A stretch of 64,000 nucleotides of DNA from Ctena decussata (GCA_963989385.1 OZ022506.1:64925434-64989433), one strand, 5' to 3'; shown: positions 43,305-56,221, numbered from the stretch's first letter. The notes: generated by a model not told the origin, from the sequence alone. Numbers and translations: made by a program.

Positions 43305-45310
43305 TAGCTCACCTGAGCCATAGGCTCAGGGTGAGCTATTGTGATCACCCAGTGTCCATCGTCCGTCGTCCGTCGTCCGTCGTCCGTCGTCAACAATTTG
43401 CTTTAAATGACATCTTCTCTGAAACTGCTAGGCCTAGTGCTTTGATATTTGGTATGAAGCATTGCCTAGTGGTCCTCTACCAAGTTTGTTCAAATGGTGG
43501 CCCCAGGGTCCAAAATGGCCCTGGGGCAGGGGGTCTTGGGTTTAAAACTGAAAAATACTTAAAAATCTTCTGCTCCAGAACTGCTAGACTCAGATGCTTG
43601 AAATTTGGTTTGTAGCTTTGCCTAGTGGTCCTCTACCAAGTTTGTTCAAATGGTGGCCCCAGGATCCAAAATGGCCCCGGGGCAGGGGTCTTGGGTTCGA
43701 AACTAAAAATACTTAAAAATCTTCTTCTCTAGAACTGCTTGGCTCAGATGCTTGAAATTTGGTATGTAGCATTGCCTAGTGGTCCTCTACCAAGTTTGTT
43801 CAAATGGTGGCCCCAGGGTCCAAAATGGCCCTGGGGCAGGGGGTCTTAGGTTCGAAGCTAAAAATACTTAAAAATCTTCTTCACCAGAACTACTTGGCTC
43901 AGATGCTTGAAATTCGGTATCTGGCATTGCCTAGTGGTCCTCTACCAAGTTTGTTCAAATGGTGGTCCCAGGGTCCAAAATGGCCCTGGGGCAGGGGGTC
44001 TTGGGTTCGAAACTAATAACTACTTAAAAATCTTCTTCACCAGAACTGCCTGCCTCAGATGCTTGAAATTTGGTATGTAACATTGCCTAGTGGTCCTCTA
44101 CCAAGTTTCTTCAAATGGTGGCTCCAGGGCCAAAATGGCTCTGGGGCAGGGAGTCCCGGGTTTGAACCATAGAAATACATAGAAAAATAATAAAAAAGCT
44201 TCTACTTCAGAACCGCAAGGCTCAAATGCTTGAAATTTGGTATGTAGTATTGCCTTAAAAAGTAGACGTTTACCAAGTTTGTTTAAATGGTGTCTCCAGG
44301 GTCCAAAATGGCCCTGGAACCGGGAGTCCTAGGTTTGAACCATAGAAATATATAGAAAAATATTTAAAAAATCTTCTTCATCAGTACCACTTGGCTCAGA
44401 TGCTTGGAATTTGGTTTATATCTTTGCCTAGTAGTCTTTTACGAAGTTTGTTCAAATGATGACCCCAGGGTCTATAAATGGCCCCGCCCCAGGGGGTCCT
44501 GGGTTTGAACCATAGAACTACATAGAAAAATATTAAAAAATCTTCTTCAGAACCACTTGGCTCAGATGCTTGAAAATTGGTTTGATGCATTACCTTGTTG
44601 TCCTTTATCAAGTTTGTTCCAATGATGACCCCAGGGTTCGAAATGGCCCTGCGGCAAGGAGTCCTGAGTTTGAGCCATAGAAATACATAGGAAACTAAAA
44701 TCTTCTTCTTCAGAACCACTTGGCTCAGATGCTTGAAATTTGATATGATGCGTTGCCTGGTGGACTCCTACAAAGTTTGTGTAAATGGTTGCCCTGGGAT
44801 CCAAAAAGGCCCTGGGGCAGGGAGTTTTGGCGTCGAAATTAAAATGTACTTAAAAACCTTCTACTCCGGGACCCCTTAGTGCAGATGCTTGAAATTTTGA
44901 ATGATACATTGCCTAGTGGTCCCTTACCAAGTTTGTTCAAATGATGGTGCCATTGTCAAAAATGGCCCCGCCCCAGGGGGTCCTGGGTTTGAACCATAGA
45001 AATACATAGAAAAATATTCAGAAATCTTCTTCAGAACCACTTGGCTCAGAGACTTGAAATTTAGCTTTTAGCATTGCCTAGTGGTCCTTTACCAAGATTA
45101 TTCAAATAATGGCCCCAGGGTCCAAATGGCCCTGCCCCAGGGGGTCCAGGGTTTAAACCATAGCAATACATAGAAAAACATTCAAAAATCTTCTTCAGAA
45201 CCATTTGGAAATGGTTGCAAACTATCTGGTTTGTTCAAATTATGACCCTAGTTTGACCTTTAACCTTTTTGCTCAGGTGAGCGATTCAGGGCCTCTTGGC
45301 CCTCTTGTTT
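43305..45310 (+). repeat. Hairpin/(GTCY)n element with about 150-180-bp tandem array
   Basis: Start tagctcacctgagcc / ggctcagggtgagcta, then gtccgtcgtccgtcgtccg. About 11 units share 'gcctagtggtcctctacca', 'ggtccaaaatggccctggg' and 'acttaaaaatcttct'. The end block is 'tttgctcaggtgagcgattc' then 'ggcctcttggccctcttgttt'. Non-coding. Confidence 0.85.
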
Positions 45311-45616
45311 TGAGTTTGAGATCATCCTCAAGTTCTATAACCTCGAACCCATGTTTGGTCATTATTATTGCATAAATTTTGTCTTTGATTTGAGGAAAAA
45401 CTATGAAACTGTTGCAAGCAGCAGAATTTGCTCAATCATAATGCTCTTCTTGAGCAGCGTTGGCTTTCTCTGATGTTTGAGCTGGCATGTGTCAAAGAGA
45501 TTGCTCACTTTGGGGACCTATCTTGCCTTGGCAATTTTTCAATCAGTAACATGCACTTTGAGCAGGACTTTGATGTTTCCCATTGCAGATTTTACATCAG
45601 GATTTTAATATTTATT
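45311..45616. other. No feature recognised
   Basis: Spacer between two arrays. Open + strand stretch with no domain. Confidence 0.35.
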
Positions 45617-46041
45617 ATGCCCCTGTCATTGGTAATGGGAGAGGCATATAGTATCACCGCTGTCCATACAGACGGAGTCATAAAGTCATACCACTGTCTG
45701 TACATACTTCCGTACGTCCCATCTGTATGTACGTCCCAAAAATGTTTTCCAGTCGATATCTTTTGAAAGCATATGTATATTGAATTCATGTTTTATACAC
45801 AGGTATATAATCATAAAATACAGGTCAAGATTGATTTAGGGTAAAATCCATCAATTATTACTCGAGTTTTGGCCCTTTTTGTACAAAAAAAGTTTCTATT
45901 CATTAACTTCTGAAAGATTAGTGTATTGGATTCATATTTTATACACAGTTATATAATCATTAAATACAGGTCAAGTGTGATTTAGGGTAAAATCTGTCAG
46001 TCGATATCTTTTGAAATTAGGTATCAATACGTTTATATTAG

Positions 46042-46587
46042 AACCACTGGGCCGATATCACTGCTGGTGGACAATTTGTCCCCGAGGACATCATCAACCC
46101 AGTTAGTTAGTGTTTCAGTATTGATTCTGGTTCTCAGGCATTGGGGTCACTACTTAAATACTGATTTAAATACTTAATTCATTTTGATATATATCTGGTA
46201 AAATTTCTAAATTATTCTAAAACTTAGACTGACTTGTCATAGCGACATGAATCTTAGCGGAGTTTGGCTTCCAATTTTTTGAGTTGTTTGGGCTTTTTGC
46301 GGGTTCTTGCTGCATCTGACGTCTCTTTCCTGATGCCCTTGTCTGTCGCCTTTCTCGAGACGCAAGGGTTGAGGTGGCTCGGTGGGGGACGCCTGCGCCC
46401 GCGGATTTATACGTAGGCGTCTCTTACCTGATGTCTGCAGCTAATGTGTCCCGCGGAATGCGACAGTAAGTGTGGCTGTCAGAGGGATGCTCGTTGCCTG
46501 CCGAGACCTGCCATCATATCTTTTCTATCAAACTTTTGGGGTTTAGCGACACTGAAGTTAAATACAGAAACGCGCGTCTGTCGCACT
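46042..46587. mobile_element. GC-rich 546-bp insertion flanked by 28-bp direct repeats
   Basis: The flanks 46014-46041 and 46588-46615 (both beginning aaattaggtat and containing aatacgtttatat) agree at 26 of 28 positions. The insert is GC-rich relative to the host repeat and contains two related phrases ('gacgtctctttcctgatg', 'ggcgtctcttacctgatg') and 'gaggtggctcggtgg'. No protein is encoded. Origin unknown. Confidence 0.65.
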
Positions 46588-47299
46588 AAATTAGGTATGA
46601 ATACGTTTATATCAGTTAGGTATTATGGGAGTAATGGCCTTTTCCATGCTTCATTTTGTATGAAAAAATGGTTTCTTTTCGTTACGTTGTGAAAAGATTA
46701 GTATATTGGATTCATATTTTATGCACAGGTATACAATCATAAAATACAGTTCAAGTTCAGTTTAGGGTAAAATTCGTCAATTATTATGGGAGTTATGGCC
46801 TTTTTCAACTACATTTTGTAAAAAAAAAAGAGTTTCTGTTCAATATTTTTGGAAAAGCTTAGTGTGTTGGATTTATATTTAATACACAGGTATATAATCA
46901 TAAAATACATGTTAAGTTGGATTTAGGGTTAAATCTGTCAATTATTATGGAAGTTATGGCCCTTTTTCGTCTTCATTTTATATGAAGAAATGGTTTCAGT
47001 TCGTTATCTTGTGAAAAGATTAATGTATTGGATATATATTTTAGGCACAAGTATATAATCATAAAATACAGGTCAAGATTATTTTAGGGTAGAATCCATC
47101 AATTATTATGGGAGTTATGGCCCTTTTTGGACTTCATTTTGTACACAAAAATTGTTTCCATTCATTAACTTTTGAAAGATTAGTAAATTGGATTCATATT
47201 TTATACTTTGGTATATAATCATAAAATACAGGTTAAGTGTGATTAAGGGTAAAATCTGTCAATTATAGTGGGAGTTATTGCCCTTTCTCGGCTTCTGGA

Positions 47300-48985
47300 G
47301 ATTTATTTCAGTTGCAAATATTGATATTCTTCATCTCTAGACCAATGCCTTGAAAGAATCGCTCATTCAACGTCACAGTAATCTATTATAATGCGTATGT
47401 CAAGCATATTTTCGTTAAAAGTAAAACAATAGACAATGATCATGGACTTATACAGTCAGATCCTATATCCTGCTCACAAAACCAAAATGGAAGTGATTAT
47501 TTAGATACATTGACAATAGTTCATAAAAGACACACATGGTAAACTGAATAAACAGCTACCCGAACCCCCTCTGGATCCGCCACTGCTACAGGCAAGTGGA
47601 CATAAGAACACATAAAATTGATGATTAACAATAGAAATCCATATTCCAAAGCATATCATCTCAAAGAGTTATTGCCTGTTTTGTTTCCCATCTGTTAGTC
47701 ACACCTACCAATCGCTCGCATGCGAAACCGCAGTTCAGAAAGCAAATCCATGCGAGGAGTTTCTGGACGGATTTGCAGAAGGGGAGTGGAAAAAGTAAAC
47801 AAATCTAACATCAGCTGAAGTTATGGGTTATTTGTTTTCTCTAAACACTATTTATGCAAAATACAAGACGTGTATAGATTGCTTCTTTCACACATTAAAA
47901 GATGAGACACATGGTCTTGCATTTTTCCAAATATTCATTTAATACGACGAAGCATGTGTTCAAGGTCAGTAGCGACGGTACATACATGTAGGAAAAAATC
48001 ACATTCTCTCGCTTGATTTTGAGTCTCTGACCTTGTCAAGAAGTGAACAGAACTACTGTATGCCTGAATCTAAATGTTTGAAGTAAGTTTCAGTGATGGG
48101 TAGTTTAGCTGATAGAAAATATATGCAAAATCTTGGCATCCTCAGCCCGGTGCAGCATGAGATAACAGAATAAATAAAGATTTTTTTTCTTAAACACCAA
48201 AACAGCTTCTGAACAATAACTGGATCTACACTAACATAAATTTTGCAAGCATTCAATAGAAGTTTGTGGACTCTGTGCACGAAAGGCCAAAATTCAGATT
48301 AATTTACATCCATAGGTAAATAAAATAGAAAACAATATAATTTTGAGTCCTCAAATAACACACATAGAAGACTCTTTGCAAAAGGCCTCTTAAACAGATA
48401 AACGGGGAATAAAAACAGCCAGAAAATCATCTGCATTGTACAACATAATGATAGAGTTCATGTTAGTCCAGATCCAACTGTTGTTTGAATTCTGTTGGGT
48501 GTTTGATAAGAATTTTTCATTTTTTTCTGTACTCTAATGCGGAACCGGCCTGACAATGCCAAGGTTTTGCAAATATTTTCTGTATGCTAAATTGTCCATC
48601 ACGGAAAGCTTACTTCCAATGTTAGCATTCACGCATATGGTAGTTATGATCACTTCTTAGCTTCTGACAATGTCAGAGACACAAAATCAAGCGAGAGAAT
48701 GTGACTTTTTCCTACTTGTATGTATTCCCGAGACTGACCTTGAACACATGCTTCACAGTACTAAATGAATATCTGGAAAAGTGCACGGTGATGTACCTAA
48801 TCCTTTAATGTGCGGAAGAAGCAATCTATATGCGACAAAATAGCATTGTTATATTTTGCATAAATAGTTTTTAGAGACAATAAATTACCCAAACATTGAG
48901 CCAATGTCAAATTTGTTTACCTTTTTGGCAACCTGTCACAACCGATAATCAGTACCTCAGCTGGAGGTACCTGTGATAGTTTACC
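47300..48985. mobile_element. Insertion with about 280-bp inverted arms
   Basis: Arms at about 47775-48055 and 48650-48925 are inverted copies with many mismatches. They share 'aactatttatgcaaaata', 'tagattgcttctt', 'gaagcatgtgttcaaggtc' and 'cacattctctcgcttgatt'. A spacer of about 600 nt shows no transposase. The host repeat text resumes near 48990. This is a foldback transposon or an inverted duplication. Confidence 0.75.
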
Positions 48986-49340
48986 AGGCATGATTATGGG
49001 AATATGGCTCTTTTTTGTCTTCATTTTGTACAAAAATACAGTTTCCGTTCATTATCATGGGAAAAGCTTAGTGTTTTGGATTCATATTTTATACACAGAT
49101 CTATAATAATAAAATAAAGTTTAAGTTGAATTTAGGGTTAAATCTGGCAATTATTATGGGAGTTATGGCCCTTTTTCGACTTCATTTTGTACTAAGAAAT
49201 GGTTTCCATTTGTTATCTTTTGAAAACGTCAGTGTATGGGATTTATATTATATACACAGGTATATAATTATAAACTACAGGTTAAGGTTAATTTTGGGTA
49301 AAATCCGCCAATTATTATGGGAGTTATGGCCCTTTTTGTC

Positions 49341-49687
49341 ATCAGACCTAGATGGAGGGTGACTATAGAAAAGACCCTCTCCGTCTGTGTGTGCATCTGT
49401 GCTTCCGTCCAGCCTTCTGTCTGTCCGAAATCTTGTACCTGAACTACTCCTATGTCTCTTTATCAGATTGATTTGAAATTTTACAGATTGTATTCTTATA
49501 TGAAGATGTGCATGTAGTTTTTAGAATTTTGTTTCGGCCATTTTCGATAGCGTTACAGCCCTTGCTGACTCAGATCTCGTCCCCGCAACTCCTACTATAT
49601 CTTGTTTCAGATTGGCGTGAAATTGTGCAAAATATTTTATCATGATCTGAAGATGTGCATTTGATTTTGGAATTTCAATTGCCTTAT
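49341..49687 (+). repeat. Fragment of another hairpin/(GTCY)n family
   Basis: It starts 'cagacctagatggagggtg' and has the GTC tract 'gccttctgtctgtccg'. Two short units carry 'gatttgaaattttacagat' and 'atgaagatgtgcat'. It is truncated by the next element. Confidence 0.6.
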
Positions 49688-49688
49688 T

Positions 49689-50746
49689 TTTATACGCCTG
49701 TTTTGAAAAAACGGATGTATTATGTTGTGGCGCTGTCCGTCCGTCCGTCTGTCCATCCGTCTGTCCGTAAGCATTTTCGTGTGCACCATAACTCAGTAAC
49801 CATTTGGGATATCTTCTTGAAGTTTGTAAGGCATATGTATTAGGTTGGGGGAACGCGTCGCGTATAAGAATGGTTGCTCCCCCTTTCTTAGTTTCGAAGT
49901 TATGCCACTTTGATTAATTTTTCCCTGCAAGTCTTGTGCGTGCCATAACTAGATAACCTTTTGGGATATCTTTATAAAACTTCATTGCAATGTGTATGAA
50001 GTCCTAACAATGTGTCGCGTACAACAATGGCTGCTCTCCCCTTCTTTGTTTTAGAGGTACATCCATTTCATTGGTACTTCTAGTCTATTTTGGTGTATAC
50101 TTATCTTGTGCATGCCATAACTTGGTAACCGTTTGGAATATCATGATGAAACTTTATAGCAATGTGCATGATCACAAGACAATATGTCATATATAAGTAT
50201 GGTTGCTCCCACTTTCTTAATTTTGGAGTAGCCTCCATTTGATTAGTATTTTTAGGTGTTTCTCATTCACTCCATATCCCCTGTATCTTTTGAAATATTA
50301 GGATGAAGCTTTGTAGGAATGTGTATAATAATGGGGCAATGTATCCTGAACAAGAGCCACAACTCTGGTTTACTTACTGAATTATTTGCCCTTGCATAAA
50401 TTTCCTGTTTACTCTAACTGCTTAACCATTCAAAATATATGGTGATATGATGTATATTATAAATCATTTCAAGGGAATGTAATAGAACAAAAAATTGTAT
50501 ATCTAGTATATTTAGTTTATCTCCCTTGTATGGTTTTGGCAAGCAACTGACCTTAGAAGCTGATTTTGGGTATACTAATAGTATTTGATGTGTTAAATAT
50601 ATAAATAATGTTGCAGTCATTAATTATAGAGTGGTTGCCCCTGTTTGTCTGCCTGTCTATCCTTTTGTAAGCAATCTTGTTCATTCTGTAACTGCTTTAT
50701 GACATTTAAACGGGCGTTTTATGCACCGCTCGCTAAGCCCTTGTTT
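49689..50746 (+). repeat. Hairpin/(GTCY)n element, 'tatacgcccgttttgaa' family, copy 2
   Basis: Start tatacgcctgttttga / aaaaacgga, then ctgtccgtccgtccgtctg. End block 'aaacgggcgttttatgcacc' then 'aagcccttgttt'. Collinear with copy 1 (25397-26479) throughout. Confidence 0.8.
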
Positions 50747-51200
50747 ACAAAGTTATGGCCCTTTGTCATTTTTGCCATTTTTTTGTCGAGCCCGCTTGCA
50801 GTCGGCCAGACATAATCACCCCTTTGGTGTTGGTCCAGCCGTCTATGTCCGTCCATCTGTCCATCAGTCAGTCCTTCCATTTACAGTCATATCTTGAGTT
50901 TGATAGACCCTAGGACCTTAAAACTTCATCACAATATGAACCTCAAAAAAGTAAGTAAAATACAGGTTGTTCAAAAAGAGAGGTTATTTGTTAGTTTTGT
51001 CAAGAGCTACGGTCCCAAAAAGCCATAAAATATTGAAAAAATATGGTTTCTGCTCACCAAGTGCATGATTTGCTAGTGCTGTTCATGTTTTCTATGTTGG
51101 CTAATAGGACCAGTGTTGGCTCTAAACTGTGTTACAGATAGATTTTGTGTGTGTGTGTGGGAGTGTTCTAGTAAGCCCTGTTTACTGCATTTCTAGTTTT
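50747..51200 (+). repeat. Hairpin/(GTCY)n element, 'gtcgagcccgcttgcag' family, short
   Basis: Begins ttttttgtcgagcccgc with GTC tract 'gtccgtccatctgtccatc' and ends 'agtaagccctgtttactgc' near 51190. A (gt)n run lies near 51150. Confidence 0.55.
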
Positions 51201-51470
51201 TTCGTTAAAGTGGAAAGTACACAGGCTTTTTGTTTATCAAAACAATACTTGCTTTCAAGGCCAAAGCTAGGCATCTAAAATATCAAAGCCCATGCAGGAC
51301 CATGCAGGACAATGACAATACTTGCAACAAATGCTTTTAACATTTAAGGTTAATAGAAGCATGTTGTTGGAATTTGAAAAATTCCATCGGAGTTGTTTGC
51401 TCTTCTACAAAATTTATTTCCCTTTGTTTAAATGTCTGCCTATACCGGCGATGTTCCCAAACCGTAATAT
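51201..51470. other. No feature recognised
   Basis: A 'ccatgcaggac' word is duplicated near 51291-51310. No coding signal. Confidence 0.35.
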
Positions 51471-51706
51471 GGGCCGCGACACAAAAAAACCAACAATGTG
51501 GTTGTGCGACCAGCACAGACTCAGATCAGCCTGGGCATCCACCCAGTCTGATCAGAGTCTTCGCTGTCCGTATGAAGCTAGCTTAGACTCTCAGCTACCC
51601 ATTAAGCGCTTAGCAAAGAGCCTGACCAGACTAGGCAGATGCCCAGGCTGATCTGAGTCTTTGTTTGGCTCACAACCACATTGTTGGTTTTCTCGTGTCG
51701 CGGCTC
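51471..51706. mobile_element. Foldback MITE, family FB-1, copy d
   Basis: Ends gggccgcgacac and gtgtcgcggctc. The right flank is AATT and the left flank ATAT, so the target duplication has decayed or is not exact. It ends 25 bp before the first base of exon G. Confidence 0.82.
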
Positions 51707-51731
51707 AATTATATTTTATCATGTTTTGCAG

Positions 51732-51805
51732 GTATAAGTGTGATAAATGTGGTTTAAAGACACTCACAAAGCAGAACCTAGATTCTCACCTAAAAGTCCA
51801 TGAAG
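51732..51805 (+). CDS. Exon G: zinc finger 9
   Basis: Acceptor atcatgttttgcag; donor gaag/gttagt (GT at 51806). 74 nt, phase 2 in, phase 1 out. With the two bases from exon F it reads W-YKCDKCGLKTLTKQNLDS-H-LKV-H-E: ZF9 is CDKC-x12-H-x3-H. Only 25 bp separate the exon from the FB-1 copy, so the branch point probably lies within or at the edge of that MITE. Confidence 0.85.
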
Positions 51806-51842
51806 GTTAGTAATTGTCTCATGATATCTTTAAAATTTATAA

Positions 51843-54488
51843 CTCACCTGAGCCGAAGGCTCACAAGGTGAGCTTATAGTATAGGCTTGGTCCGTTGTCC
51901 GTCGTATGTCCACACTTCTAAACATTAATATCTGCTAAAGAAGCTGGCCAATCTTGATCAAATTTTATATGTAGCATTGTTGGGGTGGGGGATTCGTTGC
52001 ATATAGTTTTGGGACAGATTTGTTTAAAACTCTGGTTACCATGGCAACAAAAAGGTCCCATAGACTTATAATAGAGAAACTGTTGTCCGGGCCCTGGCTT
52101 CTTCATTTTTGATCGCAGGTTCTTGTAACATGCAGGTATCTAGGACAGCCAAAACATCTTCCACCAGTTCGAAATTGGGCCAGGTTTGATCGTTCTTTTT
52201 AGAGTTACTTGCCCTTGAAGGATAAAATATTTGCCCATAGACTTATAATGGGGAAAATGTTGTCCGGGCCCTAGCTTCATAATTTTTGATCGCAACTTCT
52301 TGTAACTTGCAGGTATCCAGGACAGCCAAAACATCTCGGGCCAGTTCGAATTTGGGCTAGAATGGATCATTCTTCTTAGAGTTACTTGCCCTTGAGCGAT
52401 GAAATATTTTCCCATAGACTTATCATGGGGAAATGTTGTCCGGGCCCTAGCTTCTTCATTGTTGATCGCAATTTATTGTAACGTGCAGGTATCCAGGACA
52501 GCCAAAACATCTTGGACCAGTTTGAATTTGGGCCAGGTTGGATCATTCTATTCAGAGTTACTTGCCCTTGAGCGATAAAATATTTTCTCATAGACTCATA
52601 ATGGGGAAATGTTGTCCGGGCCCTAGCTTCTTCATTGTTGATCGCAATTTATTGTAACGTGCAGGTATCCAGGACAGCCAAAACATCTTGGACCAGTTTG
52701 AATTTGGGCCAGGTTGGATTATTCTTTTCAGAGTTACTTGCCCTTAAACGATTAAATATTACCCCTTAGACTTAAATGGGGAAAATGTTGTCCGGGCTAT
52801 AGCTCCTTCATTTTTGATCGCAGCTCCGTGAAACTTGCAGGAATCCAGGATGGCCAGAACATCTCGGACCTTTTCGAATGTGGGCCAGGTTGGATTATCC
52901 CCTCGTACAATGAAGTTATGGAGGGGATTTAGGGTCTGTCCCGTACATAGGTATATATGTATGTACGTATGTTCACCTTTTGTCATCGTTCTAGCTACCT
53001 TATTTTATAACCGATTTTGATGTAAGTTCACACAAGTATTGGGAATGACATGACCTCGAACGAGTTTGCATTTCAGCATGATGGAGTCAAGGTCAAGGTC
53101 AAAGTGGCTATTTTTAGAAAAACATTGTCATCACTCAAGCGCCTTCATTTGTGGACTGATTTCGATTTAACTTCACACAAGTGATAAGTATGGCAATATC
53201 TTGGACAAGTTAGCGTTTCAGCATTCTGGCATCAAGGTCAAGGTCACAGTGGCTAATTTTAGAAAAACTTTGTCATGGCTCTAGTGCCTTGATTTGTGGA
53301 CCAAATTCAGTTTAATTTCACACAAGTGCTTAGTATGACAATATCTTGGACAAGTTTGCGTTTCAGCGTTCTGAGGTCAAGGTCAAGGTCACAGTGGCTA
53401 TTTTTAGAAAAAAAAACTTTGTCATCACTCTAGCACCTTCATTTATGGGCCGATTTTGATTAAAACTTCACACAAATGTTTAGCATGACAATATCTTGAA
53501 TAAGTTTGCATTTCAGCATCCTAAGATCAATGTCAAGGTCACAGTGGCTATTTTTAGAAAAACCTTGTCATCATCCTAGTTCTTTCATTTCTGGAATGAT
53601 TTTGATTGTACTTCACACCAGTGATAAGTATGACAAAATCTTGGACAAGATTATGTTTCAGCATTCTGAGGTCAAGGTCAAGGTCACAGTGGCTATTTTA
53701 GAAAAAACTGTCATTGCTCTAGCACTTTCATTTATGCACCAATTTCGATTTAACTTCACACAAGTGATAAGTATGGCAATATCTTTGACAAGTTTGCGTT
53801 TCATCATCTGCGGTCAAGGTCAAGGTCACAGTGGCTATTTTTAGAAAAACTTTGTCATCGCTTTAGCGCCTTCATTTATGGACCGATTTTCATTTAACTT
53901 TACACAAATGTTTAGTATGACAATATCTTGAACAATTTTGCATTTCAGCATTCTAAGGTCAAGGTCACAGTTGCTATTTTTAGCTCACCGGAGCCAAAGG
54001 CTCACAAGGTGAGCTTTTAGTATATAGGCTTGGTCTGTCGTCCGTCATATGAAGTACGTCAACACTTTTAAGCATTAATATTTGCATAACTAGCTGGCCA
54101 TTCTTGGTCAGATTTTATATGTAGCATTGTTGGGGTGGGGGTGGGGGTAATTTCATATAGTTTTGGGACAGATTGGTTTAAAACTGGTTACCATGGCAAC
54201 AAAAAGGTCCCATAGACTTATAATGGGGGAACTGTTGTCCGGGTCATAGCAACTTTAGTTTTGACCGCAACTTCTTCAAACTTGCAGGTATCTAGGACAG
54301 CCATAAAATATCGCACCAGTTTGAATTTGGGCCAGGTTGGATGGTTCTTGTCTTTTTCATTTTCCACCCTGAGGGTCAAAGGTATGATACCACCACCTAT
54401 GTGTTCAATTTGCCTTAGAGTAACTTACCCTAGAGTACTGAGGCTGAATGGACTCAGGTGAGCTACAGGACCAATGGTCCTCTTGTTT
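51843..54488 (+). repeat. Two hairpin/(GTCY)n elements with 177-bp and 147-bp arrays
   Basis: First start: actcacctgagccg / ggctcacaaggtgagctta at 51843, with ggtccgttgtccgtcg. Units with 'tgttgtccgggccct' fall at 52081, 52259, 52434, 52610 and 52787 (175-178 bp). From about 52916 a different array begins; its 'cagtggcta' words fall at 53247, 53392, 53542, 53687 and 53828 (141-150 bp). Second start: agctcaccggagcc / ggctcacaaggtgagctt at 53983. End block 'gactcaggtgagctacagg' then 'ccaatggtcctcttgttt'. Confidence 0.8.
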
Positions 54489-55433
54489 AGCTTACCTACC
54501 CATAAGGGCTTGATGAGCAACAAGTTTCGCAAACCATCTGTCATTTGTCATCTTCACCTGTCGTCCAGAATTTCAAACAGCATCTGTGAAACCACTGGTC
54601 CCTTTAATGGAAATTCTTCAATGAGCATGTAGGTAAAGGAGGAAGGAAAATTGGTGTTTCATGCTAATTGGCCGCAATGGCTATATAGACATCAAGCAAA
54701 AATTTTTTGTCTCTCCAGAACACTGAAGGGATCTGAACCAAATTTGGCAAGAAACATATGGGAACCACAGTGATCCTTTTAAGCTGGCCTGAATGAAAGT
54801 TCAGGAAGAGCTATTGTTGTCACCCTGGCGTCGGCGTCCGGATTGGATGCTTGGTTAAAGATTTTTAAAGACCCATATCTCCTTAACCCATGGATGGATT
54901 CTTTTGATACTTGCATTGTAGTTAGATATTGGTCCAAAGTTTAACAGGGTACCACCCCCACCCCACTCCGTGACCTCGATGTCAAGGTTATGGACTTAGA
55001 AAATTGTTTTTTTTTTGGACTGGATGTTTTGGTTAAAGTTTTTTAAAGCCCAATATCTCCTTAACCCATGGATATTTTCCATTGATACTTGCACTGTAGT
55101 TAGATAGTGGTCAAAAGTTTTCCACGGTACTACCCCTACCCCCCTCAGTGACCTTGATGTCAAGGTCATAGACTTAGAAAACTGTCTTTTTATTGATTGG
55201 ATGTTTTGGTTAAAGTTTTTTAATGACCTATATCTCCTGAACCCATGAATGAATTCTTTTGATATTTGCACTCCTTTGAAACCACTGGGCCGATTGAAGT
55301 CAAAGTTTTACGGAGTACTACCCCAACCCCGCTCAGCTACCTTGATGTCAAGGTCAGGGACTAAGGATATATTGGTCTTTCTTAAAGTTTTCTAATTGCA
55401 ACCTGATTCATAATGCTCAGCAGAGACATAGTT
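54489..55433 (+). repeat. Further tandem-repeat fragments
   Basis: A 'cttacctacccataagggc' start and a second start 'ggcctgaatgaaagttcag' (54787) with 'gcgtcggcgtccgg'. Units of about 180 bp carry 'aatatctccttaacccatgg' and 'gaccttgatgtcaaggtca'. Non-coding. Confidence 0.65.
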
Positions 55434-56221
55434 ATACCCCCGCTTTGAAAAAGAGGGGGGTATACTAGTTTGCATCTGTATGCAGCATCTGGGACTCTAG
55501 TAATACAAAGTATATCCAAATGATGACCTTGGATTGACCTTGACCTATTTTACTGCAAGATCAAAATTAGTCTCTTTGGCTTTCAAATCTGAAAAGCTGT
55601 AATAGTGCAGTTTTTGTTGCTCTAGTGCACTGTGATATGGAAATGCAGTCAGCTTAAACCCTCCAAGAATTTTAGAGGTCAAGGTCATTTAGTGACCTTT
55701 GCCAAATGTCACTTGTCCATTATGTGTCAATATTTTCAAAGGACTTCTCCTCTGAAACTACTGGGCCAACTTTAATTAAATTTCATATGCAGCCTTCAGG
55801 CAAAGAGGGAAAGAAAGTTTGTACATTTGGTCCAGGTCACATGACCAAGATGGCCACCATGCCATGTGATTTAAAAAAAAAGAAACCTTAAAAAGTATTC
55901 TTCTCTAGATCCACATGCTTTGATACTCGGTATGTAGCATCTAGGACTGTAGTACTACAAAATGTATATTAATGATGACCTTGGATTGACCTTGTTCTAT
56001 TATAAAGCAAGCTCAAACTTTGTCTGTAAGGCCTTCAAATGGGAATAACTGAAACAGTGCATTTTCTGTTGCTATGAGACTCTTTGATATTGATTTACCG
56101 TCGACAGGCATAAAATCTTAATTTGACATTAGACCATATTGTACAATTGGTTTTAGATTTACTTACCCTAGAGTATTGAGGCTGAATGGGCTCAGATGAG
56201 CTACAGGACCAATGGTTCTCT
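55434..56221 (+). repeat. 'tatacccccgctttgaa' start plus 455-type array fragment
   Basis: Start hairpin tacccccgctttg / aaaaagaggggggta without a clear GTC tract. It is followed by units akin to the 30.3 kb array ('aggtcacatgaccaagatgg', 'gtgatatggaaatgcagtc') and closes with 'gctcagatgagctacagg' at about 56190. Confidence 0.65.

Larger units (their letters stand above)
45617..49340 (+). repeat. Hairpin/(GTC) element, 'ggagttatggccctttt' family, with two large insertions
   Basis: Start atgcccctgtcattgg / taatgggagaggcat, then 'gtccatacagacggagt'. Units of about 155 bp carry 'atcaattattatgggagtt', 'atggccctttttggacttc' and 'ttttatacacaggtatataa'. Insertions occupy 46042-46587 and about 47300-48985. 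A clear end block was not found. Confidence 0.65.

Noticed and set aside
45428..45766. 112-codon + strand frame
   Set aside because: It crosses the start hairpin of a tandem-repeat element and has no domain or splice signals.
46340..46430. tRNA A-box-like 'ggtggctcggtgggg' in the GC-rich insert
   Set aside because: One A-box mismatch, no B box at the right distance and no cloverleaf; kept only as a remark.
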